From: Isoetes taiwanensis
Taxonomy: Eukaryota; Streptophyta; Lycopodiopsida; Isoetales; Isoetaceae
Length of the DNA: 64,000 nt
Direction of reading: 5' to 3'
Assembly (NCBI GenBank): GCA_021234155.1
Contig: JAJEKV010000032.1
Span: 7,102,736 to 7,166,735, forward strand
Shown: positions 10,037 to 23,836 of the stretch, in pieces
Position numbering within the stretch: position 1 is the first letter of the stretch
Layout of the letters: every line of letters begins with the position of its first letter
Translations under genes and position numbers: made by a program
The notes under the pieces: model-generated
Told to the model about the DNA's origin: nothing
Database searches by the model: none
What the model saw: only the letters and a program-made list of their open reading frames with translations

Positions 10037-10910
10037 TTATCATAGTAATGGAAGCACTCAACGATGCTTTTAAGTCTGCTAGCCAGAACAGTGTGATCAC
10101 AGAACTAAAGCTTTCTCATTCCCATGGGTATCACCATTTTCTTAATGCACAATTTGCAAATGACACATTCTTTTTTATGAAAATGGAGGATCAATCCATC
10201 ATCAATATTCAAGCTGTCCTGCACAATTTTGGCAACTGCTCCAGATGCAAGATCAACTCAACAAACTCATGGCTCGTGATCAGTTAAATGGAGAGCAAAC
10301 TACTCATACCCTCGGATGTGAGTATTCAGTCCCTACCACCAAATCTAAGATTTTAGGTATTCCTTTTGCTCTTAGAACTAATGCTAGCGAGCCCTGGAAT
10401 AACGTCATTGATAAATTTAGTAGAAAGGCTGACCTTTTGAATAGCAAGTACCTCTCTAAAAATTGCAGGGCCAATGTTCCATTCTCTTATCTCCAAAAAA
10501 GATTACTTTTAAACTCCAAGGGATCGTAGGGAGACTTATAGCTCGTGGAGGTAACAACAAATGATGGGTTCCAATCTCCATGAAAGAATGTTGTAAGAAG
10601 AAGGAAAGATGGATGCCTTGATATCATAGATATTGAGATGCAGGGAATTGCCTTGGCTGCTAAATATATCGTAGAGCAAGGCACAACTTGATCAATAATC
10701 CGGTCTCCCACCTCATTAGGTATTATCTTTTCAAATGCCATCCTTTTGGCTGGAGGAATGTAAGAATGCTTCTCCCCTATAGTTTATATTTTAATTTTAC
10801 TATTCTTAATAGCATTCCAGGAATCATCAAAACATGGATCAGGGAAAAGAGGTATGCAATATTTATTCTTGGAAGGAATGTCTTTCCAGAGACCAGATAA
10901 TCTTCTGGAA
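10037..10910 (+). mobile_element. plant LINE reverse transcriptase, 3' part (decayed)
   Basis: This continues the LINE interrupted at 4,489. It reads VMEALNDAFKSASQ, then HHFLNAQFANDTFFFMKM near 10,130. There the catalytic F-A-D-D is changed to FANDT, which removes one metal-binding aspartate. The thumb region follows (SKILGIPFALRTNASEPWNN near 10,350) and then a C-terminal segment containing DIIDIEMQGIALAAKYIVE near 10,620. Joining TTTTTG at 4,489 to TTATC at 10,037 restores a sensible F-L-F-V-I junction without further change. The element is inactive. Confidence 0.8.
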
Positions 10911-10974
10911 TCCATCCTTAATTCTCAACCATCCTAATATGTGATTAGCCCTTCATTTTCCTTCAGCGTGTGGG

Positions 10975-11335
10975 GCTGAAGAGGCATTGCCACTCTAGCC
11001 ATCATATCATTAGCGGCGATATAAACTGCATAATCCTGATTTGTTAGTAATATGTACATATACTGTAGCAGAGATGGGAGTACCACACATTCCTGCTTTC
11101 ATTAGTTAGTATTGTTAGTTTGCACGCCGGCGGAAGAACCATTATGTCGTGTGGATTGTTGATGGGGCATAGCCACTCTAACATCGATTAATCAGTGGCG
11201 GTATAAATTGCACAGTCCTAATTTGTCAATAATGTAGAGATAGATTGCGGCAGCAATGGGAGTACCACATAGTCCTGCCAAATGTTACACGGTGTGGAAG
11301 ACTGATGGGGCGGGCATAGCCACTCTAGTAGCTTG
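10975..11335. repeat. tandem repeat, period about 185 bp
   Basis: Two diverged units (about 10,975-11,100 and 11,160-11,280) share GCCACTCTA, a GGCGRTATAAAYTGCA segment and GGGAGTACCACA. A partial third unit starts near 11,307 with GGGCATAGCCACTCTA. Confidence 0.65.
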
Positions 11336-11559
11336 TAATAAAGCACTGTTGATCCATTGTTTTATACAAGAAGAGACAATTCTTAGATCCATTACTACTT
11401 ATTTTGAGCTTTATTGATTTATTTATTAACTTGATAGATTCACTTCTAGAATTTTCATTGCTCTACATGTCTGCAGGCGAAGCTCGTGATACGCTCTCCA
11501 TGCATGGGAGTCCAGCAAGAAATTCATTAATTTCGCCTTCGTATCTTGGAAAGAACAAA

Positions 11560-12225
11560 TAAATTAGATATCCCTAATAGTATTTTTGAAATAGCTCTCC
11601 ATTTGTGTCAATCTCATCTGAAACAGATATAGGAAGAAATGTCGTATCAAGCGATTGGAAAGCAATAAAACCCCAAAACTTTTTCTGTACATTTGTTGTC
11701 TTCATACCCAAATCCTGACCAAATATTGGAAAATTAGATATTCCTGAAAGGTTTATGTGAGGGCTTTGCAGTGGCACTTTGATTGAATAGTTATGAGAAA
11801 AAATGTAATATCGAGTCCTTAAAAAGTAACAAAACCCTAAATCCGATTGTAAATTTGCAGTTTTCACACTCAAATTTTGGCCAAAGATAGGCAAAGTAGA
11901 TATCCTTGAAAATATTGAGAGCTCTCTATTGACAAAAAATTCACCTAAAAAAGAGCTTCGGTTGGAGAGTGGTGAGAAAAAATGTCATACCAAGTCATTG
12001 AAAATCAACAAAACCTTTAAATATGATTGTATATTTACTGTTTTCATACCCAAATCTTTGCCAAATATAGGCAAAATAGATATCTTTGAAAAGATCTTGG
12101 TGAGGGCTTTTGATTGACACAACTTTCACCAAAAACAGAACTCTGATTGAACAATTATGAGAAAAAAATGTAATATCAAGTCATTGAAAAGCCAAAAAAA
12201 AAAAAAAAAAAAAAAAAATCTAATT
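11560..12225. repeat. tandem repeat, period about 160-180 bp, with A-run
   Basis: About four diverged units share GCAAARTAGATATC, a GTGAGGGCTTT-type segment, TATGAGAAAAAATGT and TCATTGAAAA. Landmarks fall near 11,561, 11,722, 11,880 and 12,058. The block ends in an A-run at about 12,190-12,218. The same repeat family appears, more diverged, near 29,660-29,720 and its second-copy counterpart. Confidence 0.7.
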
Positions 12226-13515
12226 CGTTCTGACTTCATATAAAGCTCCCCAAGTGGATGGCCACCGCATCTAGAGAGAAATTAGTAACGGATTCACAAA
12301 TCCTCCATAATAATAAATGGCTCAACATTTTGAAGTTTCTACCAAGCCTGGATTTTGATAAATTTAGTAAAAAGACATATTAGCAAAGTCGTCTATGTCT
12401 AAACTATATAATTGCTATGGGCAAGATTCCCCTAGAATATTCTCCATGGATTCTTACGTCGGAAAAAAAAATATAGAAAAAAGAAAAAGAATTCACTCGA
12501 AATTTCATTAGCATAGCTATTCTGGCTCTTACTTCTTTGCGGTTTATCGACAATTTTCCCAACGCATCAAGAACATTAGCGGCCGATTAAAAGGAAGGCA
12601 ATTCTTGCTCCCATAGTGAATCCACCCACCATAGCCGGTCTTGGATGAATTACGGCGTGCTTTTGCAACTATCGTTTCTTCAAGCATTGGCACTAGGGCT
12701 TTTATGATTAAGCTTTCAGAAGAGCAACATTGGACAAAAAACAAAAACAACAGTTTGAATCTTGAGGAGCCGCAGTTTTACTTCAAGTAGTTTTACTCGC
12801 CAAGTAGTTAATGTGTCTTTGAAGTCGCGGTCAGAGAAGCAATTTTCGCAATTTATTATTGCTTCCTCTAACTATGCTCTTTTGTGCATTTTGATTTCTA
12901 GAGTACAAAGGGTTTACTTCCTTGGTCCAAAACATCCAAAACATAGGCTTTTAGTTATTTGATATGGTAGTTTGAAGCGGCTACAACATGGGAGGGATTG
13001 GGCATGACTCACGTTTTTGTAAGTCGCATCAAATTTTTTATCTTATATTATTTTTTACTCTCTTTTGCAGTATCATGTTCACTGGCAGACTAGAGACTGG
13101 CATGGCAAGATAAAAGACCTTGGCTCTATTATGTTGTGTACATTCTTGTTGTTTATGTTGTTGATCTTTGCTAATCAATGCCCTAAAATTGGACTCCCTT
13201 CTCCTTCAAATAAAAATATGGCATCTCCTTCACCATTCAAGGCATTGGCGGCTTGCAAAACACATCTTACACATTTCGGTGGACAATTAATTCTGTTACT
13301 TTATAAGATAAGATAATTAATATTAACGTCCATGGATGCCTAAGCAGGTCATGGGACAAAATTACATGTTTGCATATCACAGTGAAGTCTTTTTAGATAG
13401 TCTCTTGCTTGTCTATGCTTTCCAAGAATTCCTTCACAAATGCACTCACTCTACAAATTGTTGAAGGACAACCAAAGAAAAGAAAAGATAAGGTTGAGCT
13501 CCAATTCAAATGGGA
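12226..13515. other. no supported feature
   Basis: Neither strand holds a recognisable protein or RNA gene. Short open frames exist but none has domain support. Confidence 0.35.
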
Positions 13516-13518
13516 AAA

Positions 13519-14200
13519 CTATGTTTGGAGGTTGCTGTATTTTGGGCAATGGAAGATCACATATGCTTCATCTTCTATTTCTTGTAGGTCGCATGTGCAT
13601 AGATGCTCTTCCCTTGGGATGCCTTGCCATCTACCTTTCTCAATTAGCAAACGATGTGGACTCATATGGATACTTGCAACAGCCCTGATCCTATTTGAAA
13701 ACAGTTTAAGGTGGTTCAGATACAATTGTATTCCATGCCCTCTGGTAGGATTGAAATCTGCGATGTAGTATGTGACTTTCTTCTTGCTGCCCAACATGAT
13801 AAATCTTTGAAAAGCCTATTGTCGGAACTCTTTATTAGAGTCTCTGCTAGTGAAGCCAAGTTTACCAAGCCATGCGTTTAACTCCTTAAACTAGCTTTTA
13901 TCACCTCTGTCGCTTAGATGAATAGAGCTCTTGATTGTTGAATGTGTTAAAGTGGTCTCATTGACTACTTTCTTGTCCAAGAAATCCAGTGTTCTGTGCA
14001 TTGCCAAAAACTTCTAAGGGGTAGCAGCCGCTTTCAAAGAGCATAATCTCATAAGGTGTAGAGCGTTTGACGCCAAAAGACGTGTGCATGAATGCTTTCT
14101 GTATGCTTTCTAGGTCTTGCCATTTGGATTTAGCAAGGGAGGGCCCCCAAATTTCACATGCGTATAACATTACCGGAGTGATTAGTGCATCGAACAACTA
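13519..14200 (-). mobile_element. LINE 3' coding remnant (RT C-terminal region)
   Basis: On the minus strand, LITPVMLYACEIWGPSLAKS followed by a QDLESIQKAF segment (about 14,190-14,100) matches the region just after the RT domain of plant LINEs, typically a VLYG-EVWG motif. Further downstream on that strand, IPREEHLCTCD and DEAYVIFHCPKYSNLQ (near 13,600-13,525) look like the C-terminal Cys/His segment of the same proteins. Frames are broken. It belongs to the same broad type as the LINE at 39.5-42.6 kb, which has a VLLYG motif at the equivalent place. Confidence 0.65.
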
Positions 14201-14600
14201 TTTTTTAAGAGGCTATGCACAAATGCTTGCCCGTTTACATTGGTTTATCATACTATAGAATGCTTTATAGGCTACTGCTATGTGACAGTCCATGCCAGTG
14301 GTCCATGATCTCCGATTTATCCAATCTAACATGTAGAACAAAAGCATGCATTTGCAAATAATTGGATCCGGACACATGATGTGGGTATTTTTCTTCTTCC
14401 ATGGTTTCTTCTGTAGAGTAAATTGCTTTGCACTTGCAATTTAGTGCATTTCACCCTACTGATTGTGGCTCTTGGTTCTGTTGGAAGCAAAATCATCACA
14501 GTTGTTTTCCAACTATATCATAAGCAGAGTGCCATCATGACAAGATTCAATGGAAACAAATAGAAAAATTTGATTATATAATTGTAAGTTGAACTGCAAG
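14201..14600. other. no supported feature
   Basis: No coding or repeat signal was recognised between the LINE remnant and the dehydrogenase-like locus. Confidence 0.35.
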
Positions 14601-14615
14601 GGGAGGCATGCAACA

Positions 14616-15131
14616 TCAATGGACAGGAGTCGAAAGGGGTTGTCCTGGAAAATGTGCTCCCAGATTTTGCACTACCAAGCTTGCCATCTCTCTTCTGGTT
14701 TCCCATATAGCACTTCCCACATGAGCCAACAAGAACATTTTCCAAGGGAAATAATTCCTCGTGTACATAAAGCTCATTTTCACAGACACGTCTAGACCAA
14801 CAGCACCAAGCCGTCCCTCCGAAAGAGCTTTTGCCATCTTCTGTTCGCCAATACGGTCCTCTAGCAAAATTTATCTCAGTTCCCATTGCACCAAGGGCAT
14901 CAATAACTTCTTTGTTCACAATATTAGTCTTGTGGTCAATGCAGAGGTTACCACAAGCTCATCAGAACCTTTTGCAAGTTCTAACACAATGTTATAATAA
15001 TAGTAAGCACAATATGGCTTCTAGTTCCTGGAATAATATGCAATGTGTTACACAAAAGCTTCTACTCTTTGCGCCACAGCCATTCCAATCCTACCAAGCC
15101 CCACAATTCCAACTTGTTCTCCAGTCTCCTG
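14616..15131 (-). pseudogene. D-isomer-specific 2-hydroxyacid dehydrogenase (HPR/HPPR-like), broken
   Basis: The family reduces hydroxypyruvate, glyoxylate or hydroxyphenylpyruvate with NAD(P)H. The minus strand shows, in family order: a CAG splice acceptor, ETGEQVGIVGLGRIGMAVAQ with the GLGRIG dinucleotide-binding motif (15,131-15,055), KPYCAYYYYNIVLELAKGSD, VNKEVIDALGAMG, NFARGP, MAKALSEGRLGAVGLDV, PLENV, AHVGSAIWETRREMASLVVQ and the C-terminal GQPLSTPV. It therefore covers the NAD-binding and C-terminal catalytic parts, but at least three frame changes and one in-frame stop are present. The arginine of the ARGP motif and the histidine of HVGS, both catalytic in the family, are visible. The first exon was not found. 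This is either a decayed copy or a gene damaged by sequencing indels. Confidence 0.65.
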
Positions 15132-15966
15132 CAAATTAATAAAGCTATCAATGAATGTTTGTAAAGCGCAAACATGAAAACATCATTTCAAGGTTCTTCC
15201 AACTTGTTGTGCTACTAAGACTCAGAGATAGCAATTAAGAGCGCTTAAAATGGATATGCAATTAAGTGCTTAAAATAAACATTTTCTTATTGAACTATTC
15301 TAGAATTTTCAATTTAGATACCAATGGCAGTCGAGTCCAAAATAGCTGAAACCACAACATCAGCTTCCGCTCCAATAGCCTCGATGTTCGAATTCCTTTT
15401 TTCGAGTGCTCTCGTTTTCTATAATGATATTTCCCACCAGAAAATGACCCCAACCCAATGCAAGGGTAAATTATTTTTGGGGACAAATCAAGGTTAGGGC
15501 ATAAGAACATTGGGGTCTTGATCTTAATGCATTCACAAGCACGACATACTTGACAAAAAGTATCTTAAATTCTGACTCTTTGACCAAAGTTAAATTCTCT
15601 AGCTAAAAGAGGTATTTCCATCCTATGGGGTAATTAGGTAGTTTGCTTGGGGCGGTATCCTGAAGGGCTTCATGACTTTCATGTTCATTATGACTTTTAG
15701 TTTTAGCTTTTACTTGGCCGAGTCTACCCGAAGCTTATCTAAATCTGAGGGAGCATGATAATTTTCGTGTAATAGTAATGGAACCTCAAGGGGCACCACG
15801 TAAGACTTTCATCAATAATCTTTTTACTATGTTTTAGCAAGGTTACCCTCTAGGTATTATGGTGGGAGCAAAGGCAATTCAAAATTGCTTGCTTGCTTAA
15901 CCTTCCAGGCATCAATGTTTTAATGTTTTTAAAGTGTAACAGATAAAGTAGTAAATAGAGCAGCTT
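15132..15966. other. no supported gene; possible coding-like piece near 15,300-15,390
   Basis: The minus strand near 15,390-15,310 reads NIEAIGAEADVVVSAILDST, which is coding-like, and could belong to an upstream exon of the neighbouring dehydrogenase or to another gene. I do not recognise it. The rest is intergenic. Confidence 0.25.
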
Positions 15967-16709
15967 AGAGGTTTGCCAAAATCAAACATTTTGCATTCCC
16001 TCCACGATATACATGGCATTAATAGAGCTTTCATTAAGAGATTTCCTAATTATCAGAATTCTGACTTAGTGATGCGCAAATCAAAACTCGCTGGCGACAG
16101 CAATTGCAACAGCAGTAACATGAAGCACTGTTAGGGATATTTTGCCATTCAGCCAAAGTCGGATCAGGCAAGAATGGAAAAGAGAACAGATAAGAACCTT
16201 CTATTTGAATTCTTTCCAGAAAGCAAGCAAAGAAAACAAATCTGAACATTTTGCCAATGCAATTTCATGTAGTAGAATATCCTCCAGATTAGAGGGAATG
16301 TTTCTAGATATTATATTAGATGCTCCTTTTTTATGAAGCACATTACAAGACCTTTTTCTTCGTTTCTACTTACCACATGAAGCCATTATATCTGTCCAAG
16401 AAACACAAATACTTAAAACAATACAAGGAACATTAGCTCAATGCAGAATAATATATTAGTTTTTTTCTTCGCAATATTAAAGAGCTCAATAGAATTAGGA
16501 ATATGATCTACATTAGTACTGCAGCTGCAGGCTTCACGTTTTTAGATTTCAAGCCTCTCCTCTGACAAGTCGAATCCAACATCCAGAAATATAAGAATAA
16601 TATTATGCTTCTATCCAAAGCATCCATTCAGTTTCTGTTACAGACTGATATAAGACACCATGAATCCTCCATGCCATACCTGCTTATAGGTGTCATTAAT
16701 TAGTGTCAT

Positions 16710-18034
<1,325 letters not shown>

Positions 18035-18489
18035 AAGGTGCTGCGCACGGAGGGTTGCCCTCTATGGCCGGAGGATGAAGTGGCTTAAATCATAGTTCAA
18101 AATCATGTTTTGACAATCAATTCAAATTGCTAATTCTAGATAGAATACTTGATACCATGATTTTATTGGAATTGGCCTGAAGAAATCTTTGGTGCTTGGC
18201 ATGGAAGAAGTATTACAGAAGCATAAGGACAAGTGTAATAGAGCAGAAAATGGAAATACATGTTTTGTTAGCATAGAAATGAGAGAACTTCTTGAAGACC
18301 TTTGATTGGTTTTTTGTCACGGAGAGCTTCAAACATCTGAGGAGCAGATTTTGTAGAGGAATGAAACATTGATGCATAGCCTAACTCCAAATGTTGCAAT
18401 GTCAGCATTTCCCAGTACTCACAATATTTTAAGCTATAGGTCTTCATCTATAGCATCGTTGAACCAGTCACATCACGTGAATATATTAG

Positions 18490-19150
18490 ATAAGAATAGA
18501 ATAGAATAGAATATGATTTTATCGTCCACGGAGACCAACTGGCCTATGGGACCCAAGTACAAAGAGAGAAAGCAGCGTATTACTACGAGGATTAAAACCC
18601 CCCCCGAAGGGTTTGAGGAAAAACCTTAGTAGCAATAAGGATCTTGCGACATACCGCCTGATTATATACATAATCACAAATGCAATTTGAGGTTAATGTC
18701 GGACGGGGGCATAAGCGAGTCGGCGTATCCATTACCTCACGGAGATGCGCTCCCAACAAGCCCTCGGACAGAGGTGCTTTCGGTGGCTCATGCAAGGCGA
18801 TGGGGCACAACTAGCAGAGCATCACCGAGCCGGATATAACAAATGCGCCGGACAGGGCACGGAGGGCGTGACTTTCATCCTCAATGGCGCCACTGGTGGC
18901 GGCATTGGCGGACTCACGTCCTCACGCGGCTCGAATCCATCTCCTGTCTCAATGCGGAGGTGGTGTGCACTGTCTTGAATGGAAGCAATCACCTGCGCTT
19001 TTCATGGGTAGATGGGTGCCGGCGTGTAGTGGTGTGGGCCCCTCGTGAGCATGGGATTAACTGCTGTCGATAATTTGCCACCTTGACATGTGACAGGGCC
19101 TCTGCATCCCAAAGCTTGGCCATGAAGCAAGCATCCAAGTACTGCTTCAA
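18490..19150 (-). mobile_element. 5'-truncated LINE insertion nested in element copy 2
   Basis: The reverse complement matches the last part of the LINE at 39.5-42.6 kb. It runs from TACTTGGATGCTTGC through GGTCCCATAGGC and GTTGGTCTC to the pentanucleotide tail (TTCTA)n, seen here as repeated TAGAA near 18,490-18,512. Only about 660 bp of the 3' end are present, the usual result of incomplete target-primed reverse transcription. Many small indels separate it from both the long LINE and the second-copy counterpart. Confidence 0.75.
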
Positions 19151-21340
19151 GGCAGCGCGTTCCTAAGGAAATAAACATTCGACATGGAGCATTTCTATAT
19201 GATGTGGAACTACATATCTTCACTTGGATATTTGGATATATTCCATACATGTTTGAATTAATAGAATACATGTTTTAATACATGTTTGAATTGGAACCAA
19301 ATTATTAGGGTCACAAATGGCATATAGCAGATTGTGCAAGTTGAAATTGTAGTAACATACATGATCCACAACATGGTGGGAAAGTTAGTTAGTTAGTTAG
19401 TTATATGGAGGTGGCTGCCACTAATTGAACCTTGGCTGTGATACCAAAGTAATCTCTTAATGCTAAGCAACACACCAAAAGGGCGGATCCTTCATCATTA
19501 TATAATGGGCCCCAACCTTTTCAAGGCTTTATCCCCTCAGCAAGCCAAAGCAATCAAATACTACTTGTACATGACCTGACTGCCACCATCAAGTCAAGTA
19601 TATGAACATATGTATAATCGTCATCGAATGGCTATGACAACTATATAGATCATGTACAAACGACCATCATCCCAATGCTAACATAGCATTTTGCATACTT
19701 GGGTCGAGTTTCTCTACGTTCAATCATCATCCAAGTACAATCATCACCCAAATGTCATCCTAAAATATAAATAATACTCCCTTCACACTTGGACTAATGT
19801 CATCCCAAAATATATTGACACTTTTGTGTTTTAAGAAGCCAAGGCACAAGCAAATCATAAATATAATACTCGAAAAGAACATAATTTCTCGGACCCTACA
19901 GTCTAAGAGATAGAACAAAGAACAACGAGTATAGGTACTCCAAAATATGCTAAAACTAGTTATTTTTTAATATTTGTAGGTCATGAAGGGCACATGAGCA
20001 AGCACAAGAACTGGACATGGGAGTCAAGGCTAGCATTGAACTAGAATGGTTTTGTATGGCTTCGACCATCCCTTATACAAACAAGATTATATTGTCTAAT
20101 GCATAATTTAAATGTATGCAGGACTGCCACTTGACGAGTATACATGAATGCCACCTTGGAGGAGTGCCAGTTTGGTGATGCATGGTCGCTATCATGCATG
20201 ATCTTCATATGAGGCCATGAGAATATATAGTTGCTAGGTTGTTTTCTTTGAGCTAAGGATTGGCAAATGATGGCTGTAATGCATATGCTAGAACGTCAAA
20301 TTCGGCTTGGTATTTAAGGATGAATTTAATCTTCTTTTATTCATGACAAATGATGGAAGGGATATTATTTATGGGCAAATGGCAGAGGTAAGCATATGCT
20401 AAAAGCTCAAATTTGACTTGCTGTTTTAGGGATGCATTTAATCTTTTATCATTCATTGCAAATGATGGAGGTAATACATGTTAAAGTCAAGATTTTGACT
20501 CGACATTTTTGGAATTCGTTTAATTTGTTACTTGAAGCATGCTTCTTCTAGTTGGACACTAGTACAATTCAGGAATCATCCAAAGGAAGCTTAAACTATA
20601 TGGTTTGTTGAGGTCAACGCCCCATGCAAAGCACCATGACTATGAATCCTCGTCATAAATACTACATCACAACCATTGACAACCATTGTAGTACCCTTGA
20701 ACAATGCCCCACTATATGACAACCATTATAGTACTCTTTGACAAAAAATTTCAACACAAATTTGATGTGTAAATTTCATAAAGCGAATATATAAGATAAT
20801 ATCCAATGGTTTAAAATGAACACAATAGAGACCCTTAAACTCATATTATGATCTAGAAGTAATAAAGCAGTCTAACCTTGCCATTGCACAAGCTATGGTG
20901 GGGCTAAAAAGGATGCACATTAAGCGAAGACAAAAGACATTTGAAGCATCTTAAAATATCATGCATTCTTCCTAACAATTAAGTTTCGGTCTTGAGGGAA
21001 AGAAACCTTAATCCAACGATCTTGCTTATTTTCATTGTAGTAAGTAGTTACATACCGAGTTTGTGCGGTAGTTGCAAAATATAAACATATGAACATGGGT
21101 TCATAGAGCATGCACAAATCCAAGATCATGAAATTAGTCCTCCTTGGAAAAGTCGGGTTTGACTATTTTCATGAAATTGATAAAATCTTGCTCGGCAAGG
21201 CAAGATAAGGTTTTCGATAATTTACAAGCTTCATGGCATGTGTGATGAAGAATACATAGCAATGAAGAAACATGTAAAACTGCCAAATTTTTTCTCATCT
21301 CTGTAAAGGTGCATTGGTTGCCCTTACTGCGGCGGCGGGC
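19151..21340. other. element copy 2 interior, AT-rich, simple repeats only
   Basis: No gene is recognised. A (GTTA)n run occurs at 19,384-19,403. Three diverged units containing CAAATGATGG lie at about 20,265-20,500 (period roughly 80-115 bp). A duplicated ACAACCATTGTAGTA-type segment lies near 20,670-20,740. Confidence 0.5.
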
Positions 21341-22100
21341 TTACTTTGCGCAGCGTTTTGCTATCTGAGCGAGGTCACAAGCAAAATTCAGTTTAACACT
21401 CCTAAAGAGCATGTTCATCAATGCATCCGTGATGCTTCTCCGCAAAATGAATAACCAAGGATTTATGTAACAAAAACACTTTACATATGTATATCGGGGC
21501 GAGATACTTGTACTTGAGATTGTGAACAAGCGAGTTAGTATGTGTGAGATGACACTTTGTAGATAAAGGTTATTAGTGTTCATACCCTAGAGTTCCAACA
21601 ACATCGGGCATGTAATATGGGATGAATTTGATGGAGCCCACTTTGCAAGTCAAAGTCGGATATCGAATGCACAAGCATCATCATTGTTGGTGTCCATCTT
21701 TAGAATCATCGCATTTCTCAATTATATTTACCAACCTAAGCATCGAGAATCTCTTTGAAAAGAAGAATATTTATCGATTTGACATCTCTATGAATAATTG
21801 GTGGTGGGCCGGGGAGCCATGCAAATAGCGAGAAAACTTTGGCAGCACCCACGGCAATTCTAAATCTTGCTTCCCAAAGGCAACATCGACTTGAGACATT
21901 TCCACGCAAAATATGAAGTAAAAACAATGTTGCAATGTGGAGCATGCAATGAATGCTTTTCAAGAATTCTTACGGAAAGATTCTCTTCGGGTTCCCATTA
22001 GAAGACAAGATGTACACTAGAATCGACTTCCTCCATCCACACACCTTCTCTCCTCCCATCTTGCGAGAAATGATCACTGTTAAGCTAACTCTAAACAATA
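21341..22100 (-). pseudogene. captured receptor-like protein kinase fragment
   Basis: The minus strand reads an LVYILSSNGN-type segment (about 22,020), then WEARFRIAVGAAKVFSLFAW, then IIHRDVKSINILL (21,800-21,752), which is the catalytic-loop motif of plant receptor-like kinases (HRDVKSxNILL). A loop-like AKWAPSNSSHITCP follows near 21,640-21,600. Segments fall in different frames and are separated by intron-like sequence with stops. No ATP-binding GxGxxG or ectodomain is present. Location inside the hairpin-ended element suggests capture of a few exons. It is not a functional kinase as it stands. Confidence 0.6.
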
Positions 22101-23639
22101 GCATTTGAAAAGAAAACTCCTTGATATCTTGCAAAATGCAACCAAGCTGAGAGTTTAGCCATTGTTTATGGGCGGCACAGCTAATCGCTGCTAATCCCTA
22201 GTTTCTTGATGTGCTCCACAACTCCGTGATAACAATGCAAATCTCGGGAATTTTAAAAAGCGTGCAATGCGAGAATCACGATTTCTTGGATCAAAATCAT
22301 CACGATAGGCCATGCCCATATTTCTCAATTACGGAACTATTTAATTTCAACTTGTTCTGAGATAACTCATGAAGGACCCTCCCACAAGTAGAAGAGGGGC
22401 GAGATAAAGAGCAATTATTTGGGGCGGGCATAAGATCTATTACCTCCTTTCATGTTAGCTCTTTGCACAAAGAAGAGAGACTCCGTCCTTTCTTTGGCAC
22501 CGCAATTTTTCTATTTGCTAAGGCCGATAAATCCTAACCGATAATCTGATTACTTGATAATCTACGTACAACTTTGAAGCATTACTGCATTGCCCGGACC
22601 AACCCGCAAGCAGATTCGACATGGAATAGGCAAGCAGACAAAAGGTGACAACTTTTTGAGAGTTGTTTGAAAGCTCTTGACATGTCTTAGAAGCTTTTGG
22701 GTAGTTTCTATGGGAAAAGCGAAATAAGCGCTATACAAGACTTTGTAACTCTTCCGACTATCGACTTTCTTATTCTTTTCACGTAACGTATCAATTAACC
22801 ATTCAAACCTTATCGTCAAAGGCAGCCCAAGATATAGACTTGAACATACTCTAATCTTTAAAAGAGTTGAGAACATTTGGATATGCCAATCAACAACTTT
22901 ATACCTCATCGACCAGCGATGAAGGGTGAAGTATCCACCTTTAAAAAATATATGGGAGAAAATAACAACCTTGTAAATACTAGCATCCTCTAGAATGTGT
23001 TGAAGTGGAGCAGGAATGCGGAATGAAAGATGGAGCAGGAATGCGGAATGAAAGATGTGCATTACATCACTGCAAACTTCTATCAACACATATATTTGGA
23101 AAGCGACTTGGAGACAATATCTGCATAAACTAAAATTGTTCAATGCAAAATCCGGTGACTATAGTAGACTGTGTGATCTACTTTACCTCTTTAGAAGGAG
23201 GCTTTCAACTCAATGTCAAAACCTAATGGCTTTAATTTGAGTCTGGAATTCCTTCTAGAAGATAAAATTTATTTTTATTTCATGTGATGCAACACTTGAC
23301 TTAGTGAGGGATCCCTTGAGCTGGAAAATTTGGAACCTTGCATTTTGGTGAGATGTATATGTTATGCAAATAATGTCGTTTATATTAAAAAGTGACTACC
23401 ATCATAAGTTAGAAGAAGAAGGAATTAGCTATAACCATGCGTTGGCCTAACCCACGATGCGGATGAGCCAAGTATCTTTGGAATGGCAGCGTAATCAAGA
23501 AAGCTGGGATGATTATGACCACGGAACCCATTGCAAAGAAGCACAATCTTGCAACCGAGAGGAAAACTCACTAGCTATGTTTGGTCATAAAAGCAATTTC
23601 TTAGCCTCTACATAGTGCATAGTCTGTCTTTTTGGCCGC
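22101..23639. other. element copy 2 interior, no recognised gene
   Basis: The minus strand has an open frame at 22,562-23,143 (193 codons) without recognisable motifs, and the counterpart in the second copy is broken, so it is not called. A 27-bp tandem duplication containing GGAGCAGGAATGCGGAATGA lies at about 23,003-23,056. Confidence 0.4.
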
Positions 23640-23819
23640 CATAGCTAGAGCTCTCGATGCTTTTTAAGCTTCCAGCGGGTTAGCCGGTTTCCAAATAGCT
23701 GCCAAAGAATTGACCCACCGCCAATTTACACCCAATAGCAAGTTTTGGCGGTCATTTGCATATTCACGGCATATCTTGACATATACGGAATATGCCATAA
23801 ACCCCCATAAAGCGAGGGC

Positions 23820-23836
23820 TTGCCCCTTAGGGGCAA
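23820..23836. other. terminal palindrome of element copy 2
   Basis: TTGCCCCTTAGGGGCAA is a perfect inverted repeat with a single central base. It is shared with 4492-4509 (one base longer) and 52,188-52,204 at the corresponding element ends. Confidence 0.75.

Noticed and set aside
12544-12750. 68-codon minus-strand frame
   Set aside because: No recognisable motif, no splice context and no repeat in the window to compare with.
22562-23143. 193-codon open frame on the minus strand
   Set aside because: No motif, and the same region in the second copy is interrupted; it lies inside a mobile element.
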